Shown here: in pieces, positions 28,815-39,284 of the stretch | How the letters are laid out: every line of letters starts with the position of its first letter | Numbering within the stretch: position 1 is the stretch's first letter | Source: Pseudomonas oryzihabitans | GTDB taxonomy: Bacteria; Pseudomonadota; Gammaproteobacteria; Pseudomonadales; Pseudomonadaceae | Reading direction: 5' to 3' | Assembly: GCF_024652905.1 (NCBI RefSeq) | Contig: NZ_CP102428.1 | Location: 1,314,501-1,378,500 of the forward strand | DNA length: 64,000 bases | Program-made: the position numbers and the translations under genes | The notes under the pieces: model-generated | What the model saw: the letters and a program-made list of their open reading frames with translations, nothing else | Database searches by the model: none | What the model was told of the DNA's origin: nothing

Positions 28815-31800
28815 ATGGATATCTCGCGCCCCTTCATCCTGCGCCCGGTCGCCACCACCCTGTTGATGGTGGCGCTGCTCATCGCCGGTCTGCTGGCCTA
28901 TCGGTTGCTGCCGGTGGCGGCCTTGCCGCAGGTGGACTATCCCACCATCCGCGTGCTCACCCTCTATCCCGGTGCCAGCCCCGATGTCATGACCAGCGCT
29001 GTCACCGCGCCGCTGGAGCGTCAGTTCGGCCAGATGCCGGGCCTGTCGCAGATGGCCTCCACCAGCTCTGGTGGTGCCTCGGTCATCACCCTCAGATTCA
29101 ACTTGGAACTGGACCTGTCGGTCGCCGAACAGGAAGTCCAGGCCGCGATCAATGCGGCCAACAACCTGCTGCCCAACGATCTGCCGGCACCACCGGTGTA
29201 CAACAAGGTCAATCCGGCCGATACGCCCATCGTCACCCTGGCGATCAGCTCCAGGACGCTGCCGCTGCCCACGCTCTACGACCTGGTCGACACCCGCATG
29301 GCGCAGAAGCTGGCCCAGGTCAGCGGGGTAGGGATGGTCAGCCTGGCCGGCGGCCAGCGCCCGGCGGTGCGCATCCAGGTCGATCCCGACAAGCTCGCGG
29401 CCCACAACCTGACCCTGGCCGATGTGCGCAGCCTGGTCACCAGCGAAAACACCAACCAGCCCAAGGGCAGCTTCGACGGCCCCACCCGGGTGGCTACCCT
29501 GGACGCCAACGACCAGTTGCGCGATCCCAAGGCCTATGGCGATCTGATCCTCAACTACGCCGACAACGGCGCCCTGCGCCTGGGTGACGTCGCCACCATC
29601 GCCCAGGGCGCGGAAAACGACCGCCTGGCCGCCTGGGCCAATCGCAGCGGCGCCATCCTGGTCAACGTCCAGCGCCAGCCCGGGGCCAACGTCATCCAGA
29701 CCGTCGACCGCATTCAGGCGCTGCTGCCGAGCCTCAAGGAAAGCCTGCCGGCCGGTCTCGACATCGCCGTGCTCAGCGACCGTACCGAGACCATCCGCGC
29801 CGCGGTCACCGACGTCCAGCACGAGATGCTGCTGGCGGTGGGGTTGGTGGTCATGGTCACCTTCGTCTTCCTGCGTCGCTTCAGCGCCACCCTGATCCCC
29901 TCGGTCACGGTGCCGCTGTCGTTGATCGGCACCTTTGGCGCCATGTACCTGGCCGGCTTCTCGCTCAACAACCTGTCGCTGATGGCCCTGACCATCGCCA
30001 CCGGCTTCGTCGTCGACGATGCCATCGTCATGCTGGAAAACATCTCCCGACATCTGGAAGAGGGCGCCACACCCATGGAGGCGGCGCTCAAGGGCGCCCG
30101 TCAGATCGGCTTCACCCTGGTGTCCCTGACCGTTTCGCTGATCGCCGTGCTCATCCCGCTGCTGTTCATGCAGGACGTGGTCGGCCGGCTGTTCCGCGAA
30201 TTCGCCATCACCCTAGCGGTGGCCATTCTTATCTCCCTGGTGATCTCCCTTACCCTCACGCCGATGATGTGCGCCCGCCTGCTCAAGCGCGAGGAAGCCG
30301 CCGAGCACCAGCTGGTCTGGCTGGAGCGGCTGATCGCCGGCTATGGCCGGGCACTGCGCTGGTCGCTGGCCAATCGGGCGCTGATGCTGCTGCTGGCGCT
30401 GGCGACCTTCGTGATCACCGCGGTGCTCTACCTGCTGGTGCCCAAGGGCTTCTTCCCAGCCCAGGACACCGGCTCCATCCAGGGCATCACCGAGGCGCCC
30501 CAGTCGATTTCCTTCCGTGGCATGAGCGAGCGCCAGCAGGCCCTGGCCGCGGTGGTGCTGCAAGACCCGGCGGTGGCGAGCCTGTCGTCCTATATCGGCG
30601 TCGATGGCGATAACGTCACCCTCAACAGCGGTCGCATGCAGATCAACCTCAAGCCGCAGAGCGAGCGCGATGTCACGGCCCAGGAGGTGATCGACCGGCT
30701 GCGGCCCGCGGTCGCCAAGGTGGTGGGCATCACCCTCTACATGCAGCCGGTGCAGGACCTCAGCGTGGAAGACCGGGTCAGCCGCACCCAGTATCAGCTC
30801 ACCCTGGATTCACCCGACGCCAATCTGCTCGACACCTGGGTGCCGCGGCTGACCGAGGCGCTGCACCAGCGGCCCGAGCTCACCGATGTCACCAGCGACC
30901 TGCAGAACAAGGGGCTGCAGCTGTACCTGACCATCGACCGTGACGCGGCGGCGCGCCTGGGGGTGCAGGTCTCGGCCATCACCGACGCCCTCTACGACGC
31001 CCTCGGTCAGCGGCAGATCTCGACCATCTACACCCAGGCCAACCAGTACCGGGTGGTGCTGGCCAGCGCCGCTGCCGACAGCCTGGGGCCGGATGCCCTC
31101 AGCCAGGTTTGGGTAAAGGCGGGCAGTGGTACCTCCTCCAGCGGCAGCAGTGGCACCGGCACGGCCAGCACGACCGAAACCACCACGGACACCAGTCGCG
31201 CCCCGGTGCGGCTGTCCAGCCTGGTGAAGATGGAACAGCGGCCGACCCGTCTGGTGATCAACCACCTCAGCCAGTTCCCGGCGGTGACCCTGTCCTTCAA
31301 CCTGGCGAACGGCGTTTCCCTCGGTGCCGCCGTGGCCGCCATCGACGCGGCCAAGCAGGAAATCGGCCTGCCGGTGGGCATCAACACCCACTACCAGGGC
31401 GCGGCGGCGGCCTTCCAGGCCTCGCTGTCCAGCACCCTGTTGCTGATCCTGGCGGCGGTGGTGGTGATGTACATCGTGCTGGGGGTGCTCTACGAGAGCT
31501 TCATCCATCCGTTGACCATCCTCTCGACGCTGCCCTCAGCGGCCATCGGCGCCTTGCTGGCGCTGCTGCTCACCGGCAACGACCTCGGGCTGATCGCGGT
31601 GATCGGCATCATCCTGCTGATCGGCATCGTCAAGAAGAACGCCATCATGATGATCGACTTCGCCCTCGACGCCGAACGCCACCAGGGGCTCACGCCGGAG
31701 GAGGCCATCTACCAGGCGGCGCTGCTGAGATTCCGGCCGATCCTCATGACCACCCTGGCCGCGCTGTTCGGCGCGGTGCCGCTGATGCTCGCCACCGGCG

Positions 31801-31946
31801 CCGGCGCCGAATTGCGCCAACCGCTGGGCCTGGTGATGGTGGGTGGCCTGCTGGTGAGCCAGGTGCTGACGCTGTTCACCACCCCGGTGATCTACCTGGC
31901 CTTCGACCGCCTGGGCGAACGCCTGGGTCGGCGCAGGACGGCCTGA
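28815..31946 (+). CDS. muxB: RND efflux pump subunit MuxB
   Basis: A 1043-residue inner-membrane RND transporter with 12 helices and two large periplasmic loops. The proton-relay aspartates are in [14 protein letters not shown] (helix 4). Conserved ends are [20 protein letters not shown] and [16 protein letters not shown]. An unusual stretch rich in Ser, Gly and Thr ([19 protein letters not shown]) sits around residues 770-790 in the second periplasmic loop. It begins 9 bases after muxA. As in MdtBC, MuxB and MuxC probably form a mixed trimer exporting drugs such as novobiocin, macrolides and tetracycline. Confidence 0.95.
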   Translation: MDISRPFILRPVATTLLMVALLIAGLLAYRLLPVAALPQVDYPTIRVLTLYPGASPDVMTSAVTAPLERQFGQMPGLSQMASTSSGGASVITLRFNLELDLSVAEQEVQAAINAANNLLPNDLPAPPVYNKVNPADTPIVTLAISSRTLPLPTLYDLVDTRMAQKLAQVSGVGMVSLAGGQRPAVRIQVDPDKLAAHNLTLADVRSLVTSENTNQPKGSFDGPTRVATLDANDQLRDPKAYGDLILNYADNGALRLGDVATIAQGAENDRLAAWANRSGAILVNVQRQPGANVIQTVDRIQALLPSLKESLPAGLDIAVLSDRTETIRAAVTDVQHEMLLAVGLVVMVTFVFLRRFSATLIPSVTVPLSLIGTFGAMYLAGFSLNNLSLMALTIATGFVVDDAIVMLENISRHLEEGATPMEAALKGARQIGFTLVSLTVSLIAVLIPLLFMQDVVGRLFREFAITLAVAILISLVISLTLTPMMCARLLKREEAAEHQLVWLERLIAGYGRALRWSLANRALMLLLALATFVITAVLYLLVPKGFFPAQDTGSIQGITEAPQSISFRGMSERQQALAAVVLQDPAVASLSSYIGVDGDNVTLNSGRMQINLKPQSERDVTAQEVIDRLRPAVAKVVGITLYMQPVQDLSVEDRVSRTQYQLTLDSPDANLLDTWVPRLTEALHQRPELTDVTSDLQNKGLQLYLTIDRDAAARLGVQVSAITDALYDALGQRQISTIYTQANQYRVVLASAAADSLGPDALSQVWVKAGSGTSSSGSSGTGTASTTETTTDTSRAPVRLSSLVKMEQRPTRLVINHLSQFPAVTLSFNLANGVSLGAAVAAIDAAKQEIGLPVGINTHYQGAAAAFQASLSSTLLLILAAVVVMYIVLGVLYESFIHPLTILSTLPSAAIGALLALLLTGNDLGLIAVIGIILLIGIVKKNAIMMIDFALDAERHQGLTPEEAIYQAALLRFRPILMTTLAALFGAVPLMLATGAGAELRQPLGLVMVGGLLVSQVLTLFTTPVIYLAFDRLGERLGRRRTA

Positions 31947-31947
31947 G

Positions 31948-34900
31948 GTGAATCTCTCGGCGCCCTTTATCGCCCGGCCGGTGGCGACCCTGCTGCTGAG
32001 CCTGGCCTTGCTGCTGCTCGGCGCCATCGCCTTTAGGCTGTTGCCGGTGGCGCCCCTGCCGCAGATGGATTTCCCGACCATCACCGTCTCGGCGACCCTG
32101 TCCGGCGCCAGTCCCCAGGTGATGGCTTCCAGCGTGGCCACCCCCCTGGAGCGCTCCCTGGGCAGCATCGCCGGTATCAGCTCCATGACCAGCCGCAGCA
32201 GCCAGGGCTCGACCCAGATCATCATCCAGTTCGACCTGGACAAGGACGTCAATACCGCCGCCCGCGAGGTGCAGGCGGCCATCAACGCCTCGCGCAACCT
32301 GCTGCCCAGCGGCATGCGCCAGATGCCGCGCTATCGCAAGGTCAATCCGTCCCAGGCACCCATCATGGTGTTCTCCCTGACCTCCAAGACCCTGAGCAAG
32401 GGCGAACTGTACGACCTGGCGTCGACGGTGCTGGCCCAGAGCCTATCCCAGGTGAACGGGGTCGGCGAGGTGCAGATCGGCGGCAGCTCCCTCCCGGCAG
32501 TGCGCATCGAGCTTGAGCCGCGGCAGCTGGAGCACTATGGCCTGGCGCTGGACGATGTCCGCACCGCCATCAACAGCGCCAACCAGCGTCGGCCCAAGGG
32601 CGCGGTGGCCAATGACCAGCACAACTGGCAGATCCAGGCCAACGACCAGCTGTTCAAGGCCGCCGACTATGCGCCCCTGATTATCCGCTACCAGGATGGC
32701 GCGGCGCTGCGCCTGCGCGATGTCGCCAAGGTCAGCGACGCGGTGGAAGACCGCTACAACGCCGGCTTCTACAACGACCAGAGCGCCGTGCTGCTGGTGG
32801 TCAATCGCCAGGCCAATGCCAACATCATCGAGACCATCGCCGCGCTCAAAGCGCGCCTGCCGGCACTGGAAGCCATCGTGCCAGCCAGTGCCCGCCTGGA
32901 AGTGGCCATGGACCGCTCAGGCGTGATCAAGGCCACCCTGCACGAGGCCGAGCTGACCCTGATCATCGCCGTCTTCCTGGTGATCGGCGTGGTCTGGCTG
33001 TTCCTCGGTCGGCTGCGCAGCGCGGTGATTCCGGCCCTGGCGGTGCCCATCTCCCTGGTTGGTACCTTCGCCGTCATGTACCTGCTCGGCTTCTCGCTCA
33101 ATACCCTGTCGCTGATGGCCCTGATCCTGGCGGCGGGGCTGGTGGTGGACGATGCCATCGTGGTGCTGGAGAACATCGCCCGCCACATCGATAACGGCAT
33201 GGCGCCGCTCAAGGCGGCCTACCAGGGCACCCGCGAGGTGGGCTTCACGCTGTTGTCGATGAACGTTTCCCTGGTGGCCGTCTTCGTCGCCATCCTCTTT
33301 ATCGGCGGCATCGTCGAGAAGCTGTTTCGCGAGTTCTCCCTGACCCTGGCGGCGGCCATCCTGGTCTCCCTGGTGGTATCCCTGACCCTGACGCCCATGC
33401 TCTGCGCGCGCTGGCTCAGGCCCCATGACCCGGCCACCCAAGGCCGCTTGCAGCGTTTCAGCGAGCGCGCCCATCGCCGGCTGGTGGCGGGTTACGACCG
33501 CAGCCTCGGCTGGGCCCTGCGCCATCGGCGCCTGACCCTGCTCAGCCTGATCGCCACCATAGCGCTCAACGTGGTGCTCTATGTGGTGGTGCCCAAGACC
33601 TTCATGCCGCAGCAGGACACCGGCCAACTGATCGGTTTCATCCGCGGCGACAATGCCCTGTCGTTCCAGGTCATGCAGCCCAAGATCGAGATCCTGCGCA
33701 AGTCGCTGCTGGCCGATCCGGCGGTGGACAGCGCCTCCGGCTTCGTCGGCAGCTCCGGTTCCGGCAGCGGGGTGAACAACGCGGTGATGCTGATCCGCCT
33801 CAAGCCCATCGCCGAGCGCAAGCTGGATGCGCAAAAGGTCATCGAGCGCATCCGCGCCAATGCGCCCAAGGTGCCGGGCGCCCAACTCTTCCTCATGGCC
33901 GACCAGGACCTCAGATTCGGCGGTCGCCAGCAGAGCACCTCGTCCTACGAGTACAACCTGCTCTCCGGCGATGTCCAGCTGCTGCAGGTCTGGCAACCCA
34001 AGGTGCTGGCCGCGCTCAAGGCACTGCCGGAGCTGACCGCGGTGGATGGACGCGAGGGCAGCACCCAGCAGATCACCCTGCAGATCGACCGGGAGAAGGC
34101 CAAGCGGCTGGGCGTGGACATGGAGACCGTCGCCGCGGTGCTCAACAACTCCTTTGCCCAGCGGCAGATCTCGACCATCTACGAGCCGCTCAACCAGTAC
34201 AAGGTGGTGATGGAGATCAACCCGCGCTATGCCCAGGACCCGACCGTCCTGGACCAGATCCGCGTCATCACCAGTCGCGGCGCCCAGGTGCCGCTGTCGG
34301 CTTTCGCCCATTACACCAACAGCCTCGCCGAGGACCGCGTCACCCACGACGGCCAGTTCGCCTCAGAAAGCATCAACTTCGATCTGGCGCCGAACGTCAG
34401 CCTGGAGCAGGCGACCCGCGCGGTGCAGCGCGCGGTGGCCGCCATCGGATTGCCGACCGATGTCCAGGGTCGCCTGGGCGGATCCGCCAACATCTTCGCC
34501 AGTACCGTCTCCGGGCAGCCGCTGATGATCCTGGGCGCCCTGGTGCTGGTCTACATCGTGCTCGGCGTGCTCTACGAGAGCTACGTGCATCCGCTGACTA
34601 TTCTTTCGACGCTGCCGTCGGCAGGGGTAGGGGCCTTGCTGGCCATCCAGGTCACGGGTGGCCAGTTCAGCCTGATTTCCATGCTTGGCCTGTTCCTGTT
34701 GATCGGGGTGGTGAAGAAGAACGCCATCATGATGGTGGACCTGGCGCTACAGTTGGAGCGCCAGCAGGGGCTGACGCCCGAGGAAGGCATCCGTCAGGCC
34801 TGCCTGCTGCGTCTGAGGCCGATCCTGATGACCACCATGGCTGCCATCCTGGGCGCCGTGCCGCTGCTGATCGGCAATACCGAAGGCGCCGAGATGCGCC

Positions 34901-35058
34901 AGCCACTGGGCCTGGTGATCGTCGGCGGGCTCGTGCTGAGCCAGATCCTCACCCTCTACACCACCCCGGTGGTCTATCTCTATTTCGAACGCCTGCGCCG
35001 CCGCGTCAATCGCTGGCGCGGCATCCGTACCGACGCTGCCCTGGATACGCCGCTATGA
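31948..35058 (+). CDS. muxC: RND efflux pump subunit MuxC
   Basis: A 1036-residue RND transporter, the second proton-driven subunit of the pump. It has a GTG start one base after the muxB stop, so translation is coupled. Helix-4 aspartates are in LVVDDAIVVLENIARH, and [15 protein letters not shown] is the late RND motif. It resembles MuxB over its whole length but lacks the Ser/Thr insert. In the related MdtBC pump one of two subunits is thought to carry substrate and the other protons; a similar split is inferred. It overlaps opmB by 4 bases. Confidence 0.95.
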   Translation: MNLSAPFIARPVATLLLSLALLLLGAIAFRLLPVAPLPQMDFPTITVSATLSGASPQVMASSVATPLERSLGSIAGISSMTSRSSQGSTQIIIQFDLDKDVNTAAREVQAAINASRNLLPSGMRQMPRYRKVNPSQAPIMVFSLTSKTLSKGELYDLASTVLAQSLSQVNGVGEVQIGGSSLPAVRIELEPRQLEHYGLALDDVRTAINSANQRRPKGAVANDQHNWQIQANDQLFKAADYAPLIIRYQDGAALRLRDVAKVSDAVEDRYNAGFYNDQSAVLLVVNRQANANIIETIAALKARLPALEAIVPASARLEVAMDRSGVIKATLHEAELTLIIAVFLVIGVVWLFLGRLRSAVIPALAVPISLVGTFAVMYLLGFSLNTLSLMALILAAGLVVDDAIVVLENIARHIDNGMAPLKAAYQGTREVGFTLLSMNVSLVAVFVAILFIGGIVEKLFREFSLTLAAAILVSLVVSLTLTPMLCARWLRPHDPATQGRLQRFSERAHRRLVAGYDRSLGWALRHRRLTLLSLIATIALNVVLYVVVPKTFMPQQDTGQLIGFIRGDNALSFQVMQPKIEILRKSLLADPAVDSASGFVGSSGSGSGVNNAVMLIRLKPIAERKLDAQKVIERIRANAPKVPGAQLFLMADQDLRFGGRQQSTSSYEYNLLSGDVQLLQVWQPKVLAALKALPELTAVDGREGSTQQITLQIDREKAKRLGVDMETVAAVLNNSFAQRQISTIYEPLNQYKVVMEINPRYAQDPTVLDQIRVITSRGAQVPLSAFAHYTNSLAEDRVTHDGQFASESINFDLAPNVSLEQATRAVQRAVAAIGLPTDVQGRLGGSANIFASTVSGQPLMILGALVLVYIVLGVLYESYVHPLTILSTLPSAGVGALLAIQVTGGQFSLISMLGLFLLIGVVKKNAIMMVDLALQLERQQGLTPEEGIRQACLLRLRPILMTTMAAILGAVPLLIGNTEGAEMRQPLGLVIVGGLVLSQILTLYTTPVVYLYFERLRRRVNRWRGIRTDAALDTPL

Positions 35059-36536
35059 CCCCATTCCTGCGCCTGCCGACGCTGACCCTGGCTCTGCTGC
35101 TGGCCGGCTGTACGCTGGGCCCGGATTACCAGCGACCGACCACCACGGTACCGGTCGCCTATCGCCACGCCGAAGGCTGGCAGGCCGCCGCGCCTAAGGA
35201 CCTGGAGATGCGCAGCGACTGGTGGCGGCGCTATGACGACCCGACCCTGGATCGGCTGATGGTGCAGCTCAACCAGCGCAACCAGAGCCTGGCGCAGGCC
35301 GAGGCCACCTATCGGCAGTCGCTGGCCCTGGTCAGCCAGGCGCGGGCTTCGCTGTTCCCGACCCTGTCCAGCAGCCTGGGCGCCACCCGTTCCGGACGCG
35401 GCGGCGGTTCGGGCAGCAACACCGTCATCCGCAACTCCAGTGGCACCAGCAGCACCTTCAGCAGCAGCGGCACCAGTACCATCAGCAACGCCTATGACGC
35501 CAGTCTGGGGGTGAGCTGGGAGCTGGATCTCTGGGGCCGCGTCCGCCGCCAGGTGGAGTCGGATCGGGCCACCGCCCAGGCCAGCGCCGCTGAGCTGGCC
35601 GCCACCCGCCTGAGTCTGCAGACGCAACTGGCGACCAACTACCTGCAGCTGCGGGTGCTGGATGCCCAGCAGCGGCTGCTCGACGCCACCGTGGCCGCCT
35701 ACGAGCGCTCCCTGCGGCTGACCCAGAACCAGTACCGCGCCGGTATCGTTACCCCGGCCGATGTGGCCCAGGCCACCACCCAGCTGAAGAGCACCCAGGC
35801 CGACGCCATCGATCTCAGGTATCAACGCGTCCAGCTGGAAAACGCCATCGCGGTGCTGGTCGGCGAAGTCCCGGCCAATTTCCAGCTGGCCGCGGTCAAG
35901 ACGATTCCCGAGTTGCCGCCGCTGCCGAGCGCCGTGCCCTCGACGCTGTTGGAGCGGCGTCCGGACATCGCCCAGGCCGAGCGCCAGGTCATGGCCGCCA
36001 ATGCCGCCATCGGGGTCGCCGAAGCGGCCTACTATCCCGACCTGACCCTGAGCGCCAGCGGCGGCTATAGCGCCAGCCAGTGGGGCAGCCTGGTCAGCAC
36101 CCCGAATCGCTTCTGGTCGATCGGGCCATCCTTTGCCCTGTCGCTGTTCGATGGTGGCCTGCGCCGGGCCCAGGTGGAGTCGGCCGAAGCCAGCTACGAC
36201 GCCAGCGTCGCCGGCTATCGCCAGACCGTGCTCGATGGCTTCCGCGAGGTGGAAGACTACCTGGTGCAGTTGCGCACCTACGATGACGAAGCCGGCGTAC
36301 GCCAGGAGGCCCTGGACGCCGCACGCCGCGCCCTGCAACTGGCGGAGAATCAGTACCAGGCCGGGCTGATCGGCTATCTCGACGTGGTCACCCTGCAGAC
36401 CACCGCCCTGAGCAACGAACGCACTAACCTGACCCTGCTGGGCAGTCGCCTCAGCACCAGTGTCCAGTTGATCGCGGCGCTCGGTGGCGGTTGGGACGGC
36501 AATGTCACGCCGCCCGCGCCGCCGCGGCGGCCCTGA
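35055..36536 (+). CDS. opmB: Outer-membrane efflux channel OpmB (TolC/NodT family)
   Basis: A 493-residue outer-membrane lipoprotein with lipobox LAGC (residue about 19) followed by TLGPDYQRP, the NodT-type start. It contains the two OEP repeats, with GVSWELDLWGRVRRQVES and ALSLFDGGLRRAQVESAEA as hallmarks. A Ser/Gly/Thr-rich insertion lies around residues 112-145 before the first of these. It trimerises into the channel through the outer membrane for MuxABC. It is the last gene of the operon, followed at once by a strong terminator. Confidence 0.95.
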   Translation: MTPFLRLPTLTLALLLAGCTLGPDYQRPTTTVPVAYRHAEGWQAAAPKDLEMRSDWWRRYDDPTLDRLMVQLNQRNQSLAQAEATYRQSLALVSQARASLFPTLSSSLGATRSGRGGGSGSNTVIRNSSGTSSTFSSSGTSTISNAYDASLGVSWELDLWGRVRRQVESDRATAQASAAELAATRLSLQTQLATNYLQLRVLDAQQRLLDATVAAYERSLRLTQNQYRAGIVTPADVAQATTQLKSTQADAIDLRYQRVQLENAIAVLVGEVPANFQLAAVKTIPELPPLPSAVPSTLLERRPDIAQAERQVMAANAAIGVAEAAYYPDLTLSASGGYSASQWGSLVSTPNRFWSIGPSFALSLFDGGLRRAQVESAEASYDASVAGYRQTVLDGFREVEDYLVQLRTYDDEAGVRQEALDAARRALQLAENQYQAGLIGYLDVVTLQTTALSNERTNLTLLGSRLSTSVQLIAALGGGWDGNVTPPAPPRRP

Positions 36537-36544
36537 GCCAGGCA

Positions 36545-36574
36545 CAAAAAAGCCGGGCGATTGCCCGGCTTTTT
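36545..36574. terminator. Bidirectional terminator between opmB and the SCP2 gene
   Basis: AGCCGGGC (36551-36558) pairs with GCCCGGCT (36563-36570) around GATT, flanked by AAAAAA before and TTTT after. It is a classic intrinsic terminator usable from both sides, ending muxABC-opmB and the leftward SCP2 gene. Confidence 0.93.
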
Positions 36575-36586
36575 CGCGACTGGCGC

Positions 36587-36898
36587 TTAGTTGGGGAAGA
36601 GTTCGCCCAGCTTCATGCTCAGCATCATGTTGCCTTCGACGCGCAGCTTGCCCGACATGAAGGCCTGCATGCCGTCGGTCTCGCCGCTGACGATACCAGC
36701 CAGGGTGGCCTGGTCCATGATCAGGGTGCAATCCGGATCGGCAGCGTCGCCCTGCTGGACGTCGCAGGTGCCGTCCTTGATGACCACGTAGTAGTTGTCA
36801 CCGCCCTCGACGTCGAATTGATAGGTAAGATCCAGGCCGGCCGCGGCGGAGGGGTCGAACTTGCTCTTCAGGGTGGCGATGGCATCGGCTGCGCTCAT
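36587..36898 (-). CDS. SCP2 sterol-binding domain protein
   Basis: A 103-residue protein made only of an SCP2 domain. It carries DLTYQFDVEGGDNYYVVIKDGTC (split by the turn), CTLIMDQATLAGIVSGE and LRVEGNMMLSMKLGELF, which form the expected beta-sheet and lipid-binding tunnel pattern. Such small bacterial proteins bind acyl chains or fatty acyl-CoA in vitro; the physiological ligand is unknown. It is cytoplasmic, with no signal peptide. It diverges from sohB and is probably monocistronic. The 259 bases upstream hold no recognisable gene. Confidence 0.88.
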   Translation of the reverse strand: MSAADAIATLKSKFDPSAAAGLDLTYQFDVEGGDNYYVVIKDGTCDVQQGDAADPDCTLIMDQATLAGIVSGETDGMQAFMSGKLRVEGNMMLSMKLGELFPN

Positions 36899-37157
36899 GG
36901 CGAGGGTCCTTGTGGTCTTTTTCGATGAGGCCCACTCCAGCTGGAGGGGCAGGGTACTCGACCGAGGGTAGGGGGCTGCAGAAGGCCTGTCAACGGCTAT
37001 TCATACGCTTGTTTGAAAGGCTGGGGCTTGCGCACGGCCTGATCGCAGCCGAGAAGTAGCCCATGCAGGAAGACCGACCAGGGATCGCCGAGTTTCTATC
37101 GCTCGGACGACTCGGTATGCTGGGCAGGGCACTGCTGCCGCCATCCTAGGAGAGTCC

Positions 37158-38183
37158 GTGGAGTTTCTTGCCGACTATGCCAGTTTCCTGGCCAAAACCG
37201 TCACCGTGGTGGTCGCCATCATCGCCGTGCTGTTGTTCACCGCCGCTGTCCGCGGCCGCAACCGGCGCAGCTCGGCAGGGCAGCTGCAGGTGCAGAAGCT
37301 CAATGACTTCTATCGCGATCTGCGGCTGAGATTGCAGCAAAGCGTGCTGGGCAAGGAGGCCTTCAAGGCCCTGCGCAAGCGCGAGACCAAGGCCGAGAAG
37401 AGCAAGCGCAAGAGCGAGTCCGGCAAGTCGCGGGTCTATGTTCTCGATTTCCACGGCGACCTCAAGGCCACGGCCAACGAACACCTGCGCAACGAGATCA
37501 CCGCGGTGCTGACCCTGGCGACGCCCAAGGACGAGGTGGTGGTGCGGCTGGAAAGTGGCGGTGGCCTGGTCCACAGCTATGGCCTGGCCGCCTCGCAACT
37601 GGCGCGTATCCGCCAGGCCGGGATCCCTCTGACCATTTGCGTCGACAAGGTGGCCGCCAGCGGCGGCTACATGATGGCCTGCATCGGCGACCGCATTCTC
37701 TGTGCGCCCTTCGCCATCCTCGGTTCCATCGGCGTGGTCGCCCAGCTGCCCAATGTCCATCGCCTGCTGAAGAAGCATGACGTGGATTTCGAGGTCTTCA
37801 CCGCGGGTGAGTACAAGCGTACCGTCACCGTGTTCGGCGAAAACGACGAGAAGGGCAAGGAGAAATTCCAGCACGATCTGGACACCACCCATGTCCTGTT
37901 CAAGAACTTCGTCGCCCACTACCGCCCGCAACTCAACATCGACGAGGTCGCCACCGGCGAGGTCTGGCTGGGCCAGGCCGCCCTGGGCAAGCAGCTGGTG
38001 GACGAGCTGCGCACCAGCGACGAATACCTGGCCGAACGGGCCCAGGTGGTCGAGGTCTTCTCGCTGCGCTTCGTCGAGAAGAAGTCGTTGCCCGAACGTC
38101 TGGGCATGGCGGCCAGTCTCGGTGTCGATCGCCTGGTGAGCACCTGGTGGGAACGCCTGGGCGAGTCGACCCGCTGGCGCTGA
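37158..38183 (+). CDS. sohB: Inner-membrane protease SohB
   Basis: A 341-residue S49-family protease. The GTG start at 37158 follows AGGAGAGTCC. An N-terminal helix (TVTVVVAIIAVLLFTAAV) anchors it, followed by a charged linker rich in Lys and Glu. The catalytic serine is in VDKVAASGGYMMACIGD, and the lysine partner is in FTAGEYKRTVT, as in SppA/SohB. It faces the periplasm and is thought to degrade signal peptides or misfolded exported proteins. The gene ends 50 bases before acuI and may be co-transcribed with it. Confidence 0.93.
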   Translation: MEFLADYASFLAKTVTVVVAIIAVLLFTAAVRGRNRRSSAGQLQVQKLNDFYRDLRLRLQQSVLGKEAFKALRKRETKAEKSKRKSESGKSRVYVLDFHGDLKATANEHLRNEITAVLTLATPKDEVVVRLESGGGLVHSYGLAASQLARIRQAGIPLTICVDKVAASGGYMMACIGDRILCAPFAILGSIGVVAQLPNVHRLLKKHDVDFEVFTAGEYKRTVTVFGENDEKGKEKFQHDLDTTHVLFKNFVAHYRPQLNIDEVATGEVWLGQAALGKQLVDELRTSDEYLAERAQVVEVFSLRFVEKKSLPERLGMAASLGVDRLVSTWWERLGESTRWR

Positions 38184-38233
38184 GGTCCATAGGACTGGCG
38201 GCCCCATAACAAGACTCCAACGGAGGTTCTGCG

Positions 38234-39226
38234 ATGAGCAATTTTCAGGCGCTCTGGGTGACCGAAGGGGCCCATGGCGCTTTTCGGCAAGAGGTGGTGA
38301 CGCGCAGCCTGGACGACCTGCCCGCAGGCGAGGTGCTGATCCGGGTGCGTTATTCCTCGCTCAACTACAAGGACGCCCTGTCGGCCATCGGCAACCGCGG
38401 CGTGACCCGACGCTATCCCCATACCCCAGGCATCGACGCGGCGGGCGTGGTGGAGCAATCCAGCGCCGGCGAATTCGCCGTGGGCGATGAGGTCCTGGTC
38501 ACGGGCTATGACCTGGGCATGAGCACCCCCGGCGGCTTCGGTCAGTACATCCGGGTACCAGCCGCCTGGGTGATCCGCCGTCCGGACAACCTCGGCCTGC
38601 GCGAGGCCATGGTGCTGGGCACCGCGGGTCTCACCGCGGCGCTGTGCGTCGAGAAGCTGGAACAGATGGGCTTGACCCCGGAGGCCGGCACCGTACTGGT
38701 GACCGGCGCCAGCGGTGGCGTCGGCAGCCTGGCGGTCAAGCTCTTGGCGCGGCTCGGCTATCACGTGGCGGCCTCTACCGCCAAGCTGGAGCGCGCGGAG
38801 TGGCTGCATCGTCTGGGCGCTCGGCAGATCCTCGACCGTGCGACCCTGGCCGATGGCGTCGGCAAGCCGCTGCTGGACCAGCAGTGGTCCGGCGCAGTGG
38901 ATACCGTCGGCGGCGATATCCTCTTCAATGTCATCAAGTCATTGGAGTACGGCGGCAGCGTAGCTTGCTGCGGCATGACGGCCGGCACCACCTTCGAGGC
39001 CGGGGTCTTTCCCTTCATCCTGCGCGGGGTGAATCTGCTGGGTGTGGACTCCGTCGAGTTGCCGCTGATGGCCAAGGCCGCGCTGTGGGACAAGCTCTCG
39101 GTGCAGTGGAAGCTGGATGACCTGGAAAGCCTGACCCGCGAGGTCGGCCTCGAAGAGTTGCCCGATACCATCAGCCAGATTCTTGCCGGCAAGATGGTGG
39201 GTCGTGTGGTCGTCGATCTCGGTTGA
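38234..39226 (+). CDS. acuI: Acrylyl-CoA reductase AcuI/YhdH (MDR family oxidoreductase)
   Basis: A 330-residue NADPH-dependent quinone-reductase-like MDR protein. The GroES-like N-terminal half carries RYSSLNYKDALSAIGNRGVTR and HTPGIDAAGVVE. The Rossmann half has VLVTGASGGVGSLAVKLLARLGY at about residues 153-175. The late motif FILRGVNLLGVDSVELP is characteristic of YhdH/AcuI. No zinc ligands are present. It reduces acrylyl-CoA to propionyl-CoA and so protects the cell from toxic acrylate. GGAGG lies 7 bases before the ATG, and a strong terminator follows. Confidence 0.92.
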   Translation: MSNFQALWVTEGAHGAFRQEVVTRSLDDLPAGEVLIRVRYSSLNYKDALSAIGNRGVTRRYPHTPGIDAAGVVEQSSAGEFAVGDEVLVTGYDLGMSTPGGFGQYIRVPAAWVIRRPDNLGLREAMVLGTAGLTAALCVEKLEQMGLTPEAGTVLVTGASGGVGSLAVKLLARLGYHVAASTAKLERAEWLHRLGARQILDRATLADGVGKPLLDQQWSGAVDTVGGDILFNVIKSLEYGGSVACCGMTAGTTFEAGVFPFILRGVNLLGVDSVELPLMAKAALWDKLSVQWKLDDLESLTREVGLEELPDTISQILAGKMVGRVVVDLG

Positions 39227-39239
39227 GCGAAGGCCAGGC

Positions 39240-39271
39240 AAAAAGAAACCCGCCGCGGCGGGTTTCTTTTT
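39240..39271. terminator. Bidirectional terminator between acuI and the DUF934 gene
   Basis: AAAAAGAAACCCGCC (39240-39254) pairs perfectly with GGCGGGTTTCTTTTT (39257-39271). The T-run on one side and the A-run on the other make it effective for both convergent genes. Confidence 0.92.
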
Positions 39272-39284
39272 GCGTCCGAGGCGG

